DNA of 64,000 nucleotides from Orobanche coerulescens. Lineage: Eukaryota > Streptophyta > Magnoliopsida > Lamiales > Orobanchaceae. The DNA is taken from positions 52,855,501-52,919,500 of the forward strand of contig CM065804.1 of the NCBI GenBank assembly GCA_033398695.1, in the 5' to 3' direction. Shown here piece by piece: positions 48,097 through 57,797 of the stretch. The position numbers and the translations under genes are program-made. Under the pieces are notes generated by a model. It was not told where the DNA came from. It was given only the letters and a program-made list of their open reading frames with translations, and ran no database searches. How positions within the stretch are numbered: the stretch's first letter is position 1; each line of letters begins with the position of its first letter.

Positions 48097-48674
48097 GCTC
48101 ACTGACAGGCAAAGCATTTCAAATGGGGGTTGAAGAAGTGGGTCTTGGATCGTCTTCTCAACACTGACTATGCTGATGTGTCAATAGTTAACGACGCAGC
48201 CCGTAACATTGAGATCTTTCATGAGGGGAGTGGTTACAATAAGCGGAACCGTGATGGTGATCGTATTCAGCCGAGGGGTCAGAGTAGTAATCACAGGGGT
48301 GATGAGGAGAGAGGTCAGCATGATAGGGGTAACAACCAGAGGAGACACGAACCGAGAGGTCAAAATCAGAAGAGTTCAGATAAGCGTGGGTACGACCGAC
48401 AGAACAACAACAACCACCATAGGTCATGGAAGGATAGAGATCAGCAGCACGTGGTAGTCAACAAAATCGTTCTTCTGGATCTACTGATCAGAGGAGGCCA
48501 TCAGATTCTTCTTCCTCAGCTACCATATGTACTACTTGTGGGAAAGCTCATGGAGGTCCATGTTACAGAGCTTCTGGTGGTTGTTTTTCTTGTGGGTCAA
48601 CACAGCATAAAATCAAAGATTGTCCCAAGAAGAATCCTAGCTATCTAGGAAACCTAAAAATCGATGCGAACTAG
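48097..48674 (+). pseudogene. gag: Gag of F, second part with zinc knuckle
   Basis: It continues gag after E2. A TGA at 48103-48105 stands where Trp is expected, then KHFKWGLKKWVLDRLLNTDY and a basic, Gln/Arg/Asn-rich stretch. Near 48447-48455 the frame shifts. The CCHC box CFSCGSTQHKIKDC (48582-48623) lies in the new frame and the protein ends at TAG 48672. Only 52 bp later come the palindrome and PPT, so no pol was ever between them in this copy. A gag of this form would package RNA, but the nonsense codon and frameshift kill it. Confidence 0.9.
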
Positions 48675-48726
48675 TTATCAACATTTCTTTTCGTAGTCTG
48701 GTATGTCTCCATTTCATTTTCATTTC

Positions 48727-48765
48727 AATTTCGCGGACGAAATTTTCTTTTTAGAGGGGAAGAGT
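48727..48765 (+). promoter_or_regulatory. Pre-PPT palindrome and polypurine tract of F
   Basis: AATTTCGCGGACGAAATT (48727-48744) and AGAGGGGAAGAG directly before the 3' LTR. Confidence 0.85.
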
Positions 48766-51700
48766 TGTAAAACCCTAAAATTCGTAAACCTAAAATTTCG
48801 TATAAATTTGAATTTTTACCTTAACTTTGAAATATTCCAAATTAAAACATAAACTATGTGATACATATTAAAATTAGTAATACTAACCAAAGTCTAATCT
48901 TAATTATTTAAATGTGTCACCAAAATAATGTTTCCTAATAAAAGAAACCTTCACACGTTTAGTATGAATAAGAAACTTTTGAAATTTTAATTAATTCCTC
49001 CCTAAAATCTCGATCATACCTTTAAAATCTGTAACCGATCCCTTTAAGAACCTAGTCAATATCTGTTAATACCTTTTATGACTTTCCTAATTGGCACACA
49101 CGCTTCCCCTATAAACTTGGATAAAAAATGTGTATTACTCCCCCTCCTCCATTCATTGAAACGAAACAAGAAAATAAACAAAACACACACCATTATTTTC
49201 TCTCTAAATTCATTCCAAGAAGTCGATTTTGTGGCTACTATTCATGTGATCAATGGTGTGGCAATCGTGTAATTGTTGCTGTGTGATCGTGGTTAGGGTT
49301 TGAATCGTGGGTTGTGTTTGTTTTCTTCCTCATTTGATCCTAGGGCTGTTCTTGTTTCTTTTCCATTCGATTTAGCAAGGTATCACCATAATTGCCTCTT
49401 GTTTTATTTCTTTTTCTATTCGACACACAAGCTTATACTCTGATTATAAGACATTAAAACCTAAGTCATATTCATGTATCGATCTGTTCTAACTTTTCTA
49501 TTCGATTTTTATGTAAAACAGACCACATGATTCTGATATTATAAATCATATTCGACCCTAAACCTGATCTATTCGACCTAATATGATCTGTAATACGTAC
49601 CTTTAAAATGATATAAAACCCTAAGTGTTTATGAGAAACATGGATTTGATACTACAGAACTAGGGCTTGTTTGGTATGATTTCATGTGTTTACTTGGCTC
49701 GTATATTCTGTGTTGTGTGTGTGTCGTGTGTATGATCATTAAAGGCTGGAAATATGTGTGTTAATATATTAATTAAAACAGGTCTTATGATATATATATA
49801 GGTCTCGTGTGCGTTGTATAAGTAAAACATGTTAAAAATGGTCAAAAACGGATTTCTGAAGGAGACAGTTTTAAAAAGCTGAATATGTGTGTGTTATAGC
49901 TCGAGTTTTATAAGGATTTAATTCTGTAATTTTGCATAAAAACTTAGTTTAATGTCTTATTTAAGTTTTTCAATTGGTTTGAAGGGAATTGGAGTCTTAT
50001 TGGTCATGCTTTTGAATTTTACGGGATCATATGTCAAACCTGAGTATTAAGTATCTAAATTCAGTCCAGTTTCACAATTTTTCATTTGAAAACTATAAGG
50101 AGTTATGACTTGCCAATTTACAGGAGTTCTATTTCATATGTTTACTAAGTTCTGGAATTTTTGTGGATTTTTTCAAAGTGTTTTGATATGCCTTTGCAAT
50201 GCATACTTTCTGGGTGTTTTAGTAGTTATTTTCTGGACAGTCGTGTACAGAGTGACTTTTATTGTGTGCTTGTACTAATGAATAAAATATGGAAAAAAAA
50301 TTCACATGTGCTTATAAGACATATAAGTTCCTGTGTACATTATTTGAGCTTCTCACTAGGTGCTTAAGTGTGCTTTGTGCTAAAAACAGACATACATATG
50401 ACATTTGTGTTTTGATTCATTTAAGACTAATTAATAAGTTTAAACCCTAAAATGCATTAATAATGGTATAATTAGTCTTATGTGAACCTAAATTCAGTAA
50501 AAGAAACCCTAATAACATTAATGAAGAGTACTAAGCAATTAAGAATCCGGTATAACACTTGATGAACTTTAAGTAATTCGTTATTACGACTCATGTAGAT
50601 TTTGAGGAAGGGTTGCTCGTGATTTCCCCATCATCTGTTCATTTCTTCGGTTGATTTCTAAGGTACAGATATTCTACCCTTTCTCAGTAAGGGTTCTGAT
50701 TCTATGTACGATTGTTATTGTTTGTTTCGTCTCGTACGGATATTCTACCCATTCTCAGTAAGGGTTCTGATTCTATGTACTATTGTTATTGTTTGTTTCA
50801 TTTCGTACGGATATTCTGACCTTATTCTTAAGGTTTCCTTTGATATTGACAACCTAGAGATTTATGAACCTTTGATATGAACCTTCACTTTGAAATTTGG
50901 ACATGAACTTTCATTATGGACCTTTGTTATTGAACCTTAGATTTAAAACTATGAATCCTTGGTGTAACTATGATGGCTCTTATTATGTATTTTGTATCTG
51001 TATCACTAGTCATGGGGGTTCCATGTCCGTATCATTGATGCACCAATGGTATGACTCCAAGGTGGTCGAGTGATTTTCCATCCCATCCCTTTTTATTATA
51101 TATTTTAGCCACTATGATTATGATTTTTGCAGGGGCGTATGGATGCATCCTAGATTTGATTTGTATCTGTATCTGTATCTGATATGTTTGGTGACTGGTG
51201 TTGTGTGCAATACACGCCTTTAACTTTTTTGGGAGCTGATCACTCCACTGGTTATGAAGATTGAAGATTATGTTATGATATGATCCAAGGTTATTTTGAT
51301 TCTGTTTATGCAGGCGACTACATAGATTCCTATTACTTAGCCTATACACATGTTCCACTTGCTACAAATTATGCCTAATTATGCTTTTCCATTATTACTC
51401 CAATTGAACTCCACTTTTATATTTCTGTTCTATATTGCTATATCTGTTCACTGAGCTTTTAAGCTCAGCCGCATTTCTTTCCTCCGCGGCAGGTTATTAA
51501 GCTAGGAGCTGGGGCCATCTTTTGGGATGAGAGTAGGAGCTGAGTGCAGACTTACCCTAGACATCTTAGCTTTGAAACCATGTTATTTCATTGATTTGAG
51601 ACTCAGATTATGATGTTTCCTTCATTTGGATTTCTTTTGGAACTTATGTATTGTTTAAGTCATGTTGACTTACTTTCCTTTTATATTTATGATAAGACTT

Positions 51701-51779
51701 CCGCTTGCGTTCTATTATGTATGTTCTAATATGCCACCACAATGTGATACTTCTACCCTTGTCGGTTTGGGGTGTTACA
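48766..51779 (+). repeat. 3' LTR of F
   Basis: 3014 bp, uninterrupted, TGTAAAACCC to GGGGTGTTACA. It covers the sites where E1 broke the other LTR, proving the empty site. TATAAACT near 49110 is the TATA candidate. Confidence 0.95.
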
Positions 51780-52187
51780 CAACTGAAAAATAAAATTACA
51801 ACTCGAAATCCAAAAATTATAGAACTCGAGACAGAATTGAAAATACAATGAAAAGGAAATGGAATCTGAACTGACAAGAACCAAACAAGAAATACAAGAA
51901 AATAATCGAAACAACAAAACTAGAAACGAAATCAGATTGATGTAGAAGTCGTCCGAAGATGCCTTCTGCCTGCAAGACGAGAAATGCCCCGGTAGTGTTC
52001 ACGAATTGGCAGCTCGTCCCCAAAGGTCAACGACTTTAGTCTCTACACTAGCAACACCGCAAACTAGAGAGCTCCGACGAACTTAAAATGAGGCGAGGAC
52101 AGAGCTCTGACTTATGAAATGTATGCAGAAAACTGTGAATATGCTGAGTTCGAAAATTGCATGTACTGATGCAGAGGGATGCATGCC

Positions 52188-52195
52188 TATTTATA
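52188..52195 (-). promoter_or_regulatory. TATA box of G's LTR
   Basis: TATAAATA on the minus strand (plus strand CCTATTTATAGG), about 720 bp from the right LTR end. Confidence 0.6.
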
Positions 52196-52917
52196 GGCCA
52201 TCTCACCTGCAGGGGATTTAAACACAGCACTAATGGCTGTCATAATGGAGGAATTCATGCCTGCATTGAACACTGGAGTTACACAATTCAAATGCAGTGG
52301 TTACTGCCCATTTTGAATTTGAACATGCAGCCTTAACTCCTCCTCATAACACCTGGGAGGTTACTGCCCATTTTTTGCTGAATTTGAACAGTCAGGATGC
52401 ACCTGGACTTAATCAGCTCCTTAACGGCTTGAGGGATGTACCTGGACATCCTTATGTGCACATACGAGCCCAACTACATTGTTGAGCTAGTCCAAAAAAT
52501 TCTTTAGGCAAGCCATGGCCTAGCCCAAAACCAAGCCCAAAGAACAGCCCAAAGACCAATTGCCAAGATCCAAGTCCAAGTCCAAGGTCCACGACATGCG
52601 GCCGCGGCCGAGGCGAGGCGGGCGGGTGGCGGCGGCGCGCGCGTGTGGGCTTTAAGCCTATACACATGTGTCATTAATTATTACATGAATACATGTAACT
52701 CCTTATATACTTGAATAATGATAGCTCATTATTGAATGTGGGATAGTCATTCCTCATTTATTCACAATTAAGTGATAAACTTTAATTCACTATTTCTCAC
52801 TCATCGGGAATCAGTTTAGAGAAAGTGAGTATACCACGATCATCTACTCGGAACGTAGATCGGTCATATGATATTTAATTTTATAAAATAAAATTAAAAT
52901 TATTAACGATTCCAACT

Positions 52918-53512
52918 ATACCGGCATCAATGGGGCAATTTGGTCAATGCCAACGGTGGATCATTTTGGGTCGGGCCAAAAGGCCCAGGATTTTTGGGCC
53001 TAAATATTGAGGCGTGGCCCATGGTGGCGGGCTCTGTCCACCCATGGGCCATGATTTTTCTTTGCCTAACTTAAATAACCAAAATATATTAAAAATATCA
53101 ATAATATGATATAAATATATTTTCAACTATTTTAAAAAGATCAAACATCCATTTCAATACTATTAAAACCGTTTGATTCTTGCACTACAACCAAATGCAG
53201 ATTTTGAAAGTAGCTCATCACTTGGTCCATTATCCGTATTCGATAGCAAAATATCAATACAAAAATCTAAACAAAATCAACTTTAAATTGAAATAAGTTC
53301 ATCAGTGTAAGGTTATACCCATTAACCTTAGCCTAATTAATTAATATTTATTAGTTATTAAATTTTTCATGGCCTCTCAGGCACCAGTGGGCCTTCTAAG
53401 CACTGAAATCAGGCCAAAAAGGCCAGTTTATGGCTAAAATGTAAAGTTCTGCCCATTTATTCATGGTGCCGTGGCCTCAGGCCACTTTTACCAGGTCTAA
53501 TTCCAACAGTTT
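52918..53512. other. AT-rich flank of G, no gene seen
   Basis: No open frame with recognisable homology. Some GGCC/GGGCC inverted stretches (52970-53050, 53370-53480) are present. Confidence 0.6.
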
Positions 53513-54450
53513 CTACAAGCCCACTCTTATATTCACATATTTTGATATTAGTCACACAAACTATATAAATTGTGCTAGATAAGTTCTTTTTCACAAAAAT
53601 CGAATTTATACATTGTTCGTAGATTTAGCCGACGATATTGAATTAGTTTTCGGCTAAAATAAAAAATGATCGTAGGCTAAAATTTACACATTAATAGTGC
53701 ATATTCATTTTAACAATGCATATTCCTTATTTTTTTTATTTTCCTCCAATTTGAGAATCCATCTATTATTCTTCTATTTTCGACATGTATGGAAAAAGAC
53801 ATGTCACCAAAATTAATTGAAAATGGGTGGTGTATGAGGTATCACGTGCATTTTTGGCCAAATTCAATTTGTGATCAAAAATTAAACTGAACTAAATGTG
53901 TGACTAATTAAAAGAGTGACTAAATGTGTGAGGAAATATGCAATTTAGTTGATAGACTATACATCAAACAATCTTGTAATAATCTTTTCTATTTTAATTT
54001 TATTTTAATATTGCATTAGATATTAATGGTATAAGGTTCCTACAAGCCATTCTTTATGTTTACGTATTTCGGGATCGGTCACACCACTATGGAAAGTGTG
54101 CTAGATAAGCTCTTTTTGATTGAAATTGAGCTTATACATCATTTTTAAATTTACCTGATGATACTGGACTATTGCTGGCTTAAGTAAAAAATAATCGCGG
54201 GTTAAAGTTTACACATTAAACGACGATATTTTAGATTTTAGTCGACACGATTGCGAGAGATCTTCGGCTAAACCACCTTAGCCGATGACTATTGTAGTCA
54301 TCGGCCACTTTTAGCCGACGGCTGAGCCTTGTCGTCGGTTGTGCCCTTATGTTTACGTTGCAATTGGTCACACCAACTACCTAAGTTCTGGCGAATTATT
54401 CCACTCGTATTAAATTGTGCTGAACAAGCTCTTCACGAAAAACTTATGCA
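53513..54450. repeat. Three diverged copies of a repeat of about 100-190 bp
   Basis: CTACAAGCC, then GTCACAC, TGTGCTAGATAAG and CTCTTTTT, then CTTATACAT and AAAATTTACACATTAA recur at 53513-53700 and 54039-54215. A shorter third copy is at 54341-54450. Copies are co-oriented. A GCCGAYGACTATTGTAGTC-rich stretch lies at 54240-54340. No gene is seen. Confidence 0.65.
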
Positions 54451-54462
54451 TTAAAAAAAAAA

Positions 54463-55080
54463 GGCAAAAATCATCTTTAGGTCCATGTACTTTTATTTGT
54501 TCTCGTATAAATTTTTCGTTTTAATAAATCTTTGTACTATTATTTTTTATGCTATTAGGTCCTATTTAATGCTCCGTTAACTTCTCCGTTAACTAATACA
54601 AGTCAATATTTATTTATTCATTATTTTTAACATGATATTTTTATTTTATTTTTTAAATATCATGTTGTCATTATTTATTGACTAAAACATAAATAAAGCC
54701 ATGTCATTGTTTAAAAATTCATTTTTTAAAAAATAATGGCATGTTGCCATTATTTACAATTTTTTAAAAAATTCATCTTTAGGTCCATGTACTTTTCTTT
54801 GTAAGAAAGTCATTATTTACAATATTAGATATTAATAAATGTTAGATAAAAAAATCATTATTTACAAGTCATTATTTATGATTTAATCAATAAATAATGA
54901 CAACATGACATTTAAAAAGTAAAATAAATATCTGATGTGGAAAACGATAAAAAAAATAAAAAATGACTTGTAAATTAGTTAACGGAATATTAAATAAGGA
55001 CCTAATAGCATCAAAAATAATAATATAAGGATTCATAAAACAGAATATAAAAATATAGGGACTTAAAAATAATTTTTGCC
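54463..55080. mobile_element. MITE or foldback element of about 620 bp
   Basis: Left GGCAAAAATCATCTTTAGGTCC pairs with the right end GACTTAAAAATAATTTTTGCC. Inverted similarity continues inward for about 250 bp per arm (ATGCTATTAGGTCC, CCGTTAACT, TGTTGTCATTATTTATTGA). The flanks TTAAAAAAAAAA and TTAAAAAGTA may be a blurred 9-10 bp TSD, as for Mutator-type MITEs. No coding sequence. Confidence 0.8.
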
Positions 55081-55163
55081 TTAAAAAGTAGCATTCGAAT
55101 TAAACATGGAACGGTTTCTTGACGTTGTACAATATATACTAGGACATGCGCTCGTTTTTTTGA

Positions 55164-55476
55164 TCGAATGAACTGAATCGAATCGAATCGAATCGAATCA
55201 ATCGAATGGATTCGAATCGAATCGAATCGAATCGAATCAATCAATTGAAATATATATTAAGGGTAAATAATAATAATAATGGTAAATAATAATAATAGTA
55301 ATTAACAACAACAACGATAATAGTATTATTAGTAATAATAACAATAATAATAATTAAGATTAAAAATAAAAATAAGAAGAAGAAGAACGAATGAATCGAA
55401 TCGAATCAATCGAATCGAATGGACTCGAATCAATTGAATCGAATCGAATGGACTCGAATCGAATCAATCAATCAAA
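55164..55476. repeat. GAATC pentanucleotide repeats and AAT-rich repeats
   Basis: GAATC units at 55164-55243 and again at 55386-55470, separated by an AATAAT-type repeat (55265-55380). The open frame with repeated SIRFD seen across 55011-55244 on the minus strand is a product of the repeat. Confidence 0.92.
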
Positions 55477-55539
55477 ATCAAAAATAAGTCCAAAAGAATG
55501 CAGGCCATAGACTGCAAAATAAGTCCAGTGTCCATGGAA

Positions 55540-56150
55540 TACCGCCCGTTTTGGGCGGGCATTGGGTTTCATATTTTTGGCCCGGCCCAAATTTGGCCCG
55601 TTCGTTGAGGCCCGGCCTGCCCGACCCATTTTTTTTATATATATTTATGTTATATGTAATTATAATATTTAAATTTTTTCCTTATTTGTTAGATTATATT
55701 ACATTTATATGTTAATTATTGATGTAATTTTATTTTTTATGGGACTTTGTGATTACTTTGTAGTACCACATATCAATAATAATATTATTTTATGATTTAT
55801 ATAAGAAAGTAGTAGTGATAAATGATATGATGATCAAATAAAAATATTTGTATATTTGTCTTTTGGTTGTGGTAGTGTAGTAAATAATGTAATTATCAAA
55901 TAAAAATAATTGTACATTTATTTATCTGATTGTGATAGTATAGTGAATAATATAATAATTAAGGATCGAAAAATATTTCTATATTTATTCAGAATTAATA
56001 TTTCAAAAAAAAAAGAGTTGAGGCCCGCGGGCCGAGCTGAGCCCGCCCGGGACGGGCCACGGGCCTAATATTTTTGGTCCAAAAAAAATCGGGCCTTTTT
56101 AATCCGCCGATTTGACCCGCCCATTTGCCAGATCTACCCGGACATACAAG
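55540..56150. repeat. Two GC-rich GGCCCG blocks around an AT-rich core
   Basis: Left block 55540-55627 (CGCCCGTTTTGGGCGGGC, GGCCCGGCCCAAATTTGGCC) and right block 56021-56150 (GGCCCGCGGGCCGAGC, GCCCGGGACGGGCCACGGGCC). The core of about 390 bp is very AT-rich. This fits a non-autonomous DNA transposon with GC-rich ends, but I cannot define termini or TSD. Confidence 0.5.
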
Positions 56151-56347
56151 AAAAATTTGGAAGTTACAAAAATTATTTTGGAGATCTTTAAAAAAGTATC
56201 CATTTTCCTGGATAACAATTATTTTCTAATTTTTTTTTGTACGTAATTTGATTGTGAAAGGTGGACTTTGTACTTGTGAAAGTGGATTTTGTAATTTAAC
56301 AAAGGGGTATGCTAATCCCTCCCCCAAAAGAGCAAAGTCAATAGAAG

Positions 56348-56851
56348 ATGTGTTTTTACTTTGAGTCTACGAATACTCGTACACGAAATTTAGGAAAAAT
56401 AATCAATGTCCATATATTACATAAATGCCAAGTGCATATCGGAGTCACGTTACAGTTGATGTTCTTGGCAGATCTTTACTTTGAAATTGAACAAAATATG
56501 GAGTTCTACGATCGCGTTTATCTTGAACAAGGTGTTGCCGATAATATGATGCGAGCACTACATTTCTTCGAATCTCCAGCACCACAGTGGAGTTGGATAG
56601 ACATTATGTATGAGGCTGTCATTGCAACACAATATAATATTGTGCTGCATGCATTACTCCTCTTAGTGGAAGTTGTTTTACACACTTGTCATTTAGGTCA
56701 GTTCCAATTCTATTTCAACAACGTCAAACATATAGCAATTGCATTAGTTAATGATAATCATTTTGTACAAGTTGTTTTGAACTTCGATTATCCTGTACCA
56801 CCAATTCCAATTTTATGGTGGAATAATATGAGTGGAGATTGTAAAGGATGA
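56348..56851 (+). pseudogene. Fragment of an OTU-like cysteine protease domain gene
   Basis: From about residue 51 the protein reads MEFYDRVYLEQGVADNMMRA, then LHFFESPAPQWSWID, VIATQYNIVLH and finally IALVNDNHFVQVVLN with YPVPPI. This matches the C-terminal two thirds of the OTU-like domain in plant proteins often linked to MULE-type transposons; the His in NDNHFVQ is the candidate catalytic His (recognition from memory). The part with the catalytic Asp and Cys is missing and the first 40 residues look unrelated. A TGA follows, after which the frame seems to continue briefly. It may be a captured or degraded gene; nothing suggests it is expressed. Confidence 0.6.
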
Positions 56852-57296
56852 GTTGATTCATATGGAGAAATGATACAATCTTGGTTCGATTTGATGACCA
56901 GATAATGTAATTGAATAATTTATTTATCAATGTTGATTGTATTTTCCGTATTTATTATTTATTATATTGTGTCGTAGTTATTTGTAATCATAAATAATAT
57001 AAATAAAAATAAATAAATAAATAAATAATAGAAATTTTTAATTTTGATAATAATAAAGTAAAATAAAAATTCAAAGAAAAAAGAATAAATAAATAAAGAA
57101 TATAAAAAAAGAAAAACAAAACAAAACTAAAATGCAAAGGACTAAATATTTTTATATTATATTTTTTGTTTATCTTATTTTTTAACAATATATTTTAAAA
57201 TAATATATAAAATATGAGAAACTATTAATTTTAATAATAACAAAAAATAATATTAATGCTAACTCAAAGGATAGAAAAAAAAAAAATAAAGTAGGA

Positions 57297-57350
57297 GGGG
57301 GGGGGGGGGGGGGGGCCGGCAGGGGTGGGGGTGGGTGGGGGGGGGGGGGT
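57297..57350 (+). repeat. G-run
   Basis: 19 consecutive G at 57297-57315 and 13 at 57337-57349, with GGGG, GGGGG and GGG blocks between. Strong G-quadruplex potential. Length could be affected by sequencing. The surroundings (56930-57290) are A/T-rich with AAAT repeats and hold no gene. Confidence 0.85.
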
Positions 57351-57447
57351 AGCCCCTCTCTTTACCGAAGATAATGTTAACCTCAGATCTTAATGGAATA
57401 TTTAGCAACTTATCAGATCAGATATTGATGTAATTCAAATCGGAAAG

Positions 57448-57485
<38 letters not shown>
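57448..57485. repeat. TA/GA microsatellite
   Basis: About ten TA units run directly into about nine GA units. Confidence 0.95.
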
Positions 57486-57573
57486 GCAAGGAGGTTGAGA
57501 TGTGAAACAATTTTATTTTAATGCTTATCCTCATTGCCAAGTGGGGGTTGCAAACTTTATTTATTATGAATAA

Positions 57574-57765
57574 TGCTACACACATATAAATTCACACACA
57601 AATGCACACTCCTGCTTTATAGGAATTGTACCCTGCGTAGTACGGATTGTACCCCTATACAACCCCTACTGTCTGTAAAGCAAGGTACAACCTCTACTAC
57701 GCAGGGTACAACCCCTACAAAGCATGAGTGTACATTTGTGTGTGCATTTTTGTGTCTGTGTAGCA
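57574..57765. mobile_element. 192-bp MITE
   Basis: TGCTACACACATATAAATTC at the left and the inverted form ending TGTGTAGCA at the right. Arms of about 70 bp share ACACACAAATG.ACACTC.TGCTTT and TTGTACCCTGCGTAGTA. No clean TSD is seen. Confidence 0.85.
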
Positions 57766-57797
57766 GCTTTGATTTATTATACAGTAGTGTAAAATTG

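Larger units (their letters stand above)
7447..51779 (+). mobile_element. Element F: gag-only Ty3/gypsy element (TR-GAG type)
   Basis: TSD CAACT at 7442-7446 and 51780-51784. LTRs begin TGTAAAACC and end GGGGTGTTACA. With nested E1 and E2 removed the element is about 7.45 kb: two LTRs of about 3.0 kb and only about 1.4 kb of internal DNA, which holds a PBS, a gag gene with a zinc knuckle and a polypurine tract. No protease, RT, RNase H or integrase is present. This fits non-autonomous terminal-repeat elements with gag. Confidence 0.88.
7195..52917 (-). mobile_element. Element G: copia-type LTR retrotransposon, oldest layer
   Basis: The right end (about 52917) starts an LTR on the minus strand with GTTGGAATCGTTAATAATT. 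The other LTR end, TGTTGG on the plus strand at 7395, is CCAACA when read in the element's direction. The LTR is split by F with TSD CAACT. Beyond 7395 follows a gag start, cut at 7194 by element A. G is therefore the host of all nested elements here. Assignment to copia rests on LTR character and the gag start; no pol is visible. Confidence 0.55.
7395..52917 (-). repeat. 5' LTR of G, split by F
   Basis: Left piece 7395-7446 (52 bp), right piece 51785-52917 (1133 bp); about 1.19 kb when F and one TSD are left out. A minus-strand TATA box lies at 52188-52195. The right piece also holds a GC-rich low-complexity stretch (52595-52650) and a small duplication of GGTTACTGCCCATTTT (about 52300 and 52359). 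The expected outer TGTTGG is changed to AGTTGG, so the right boundary is good to a few bases only. Confidence 0.55.

Noticed and set aside
55011..55244. Minus-strand frame with repeated SIRFD
   Set aside because: Pure product of the GAATC microsatellite.
57297..57350. G-run as an interstitial telomere
   Set aside because: No TTTAGGG or CCCTAAA units are present.
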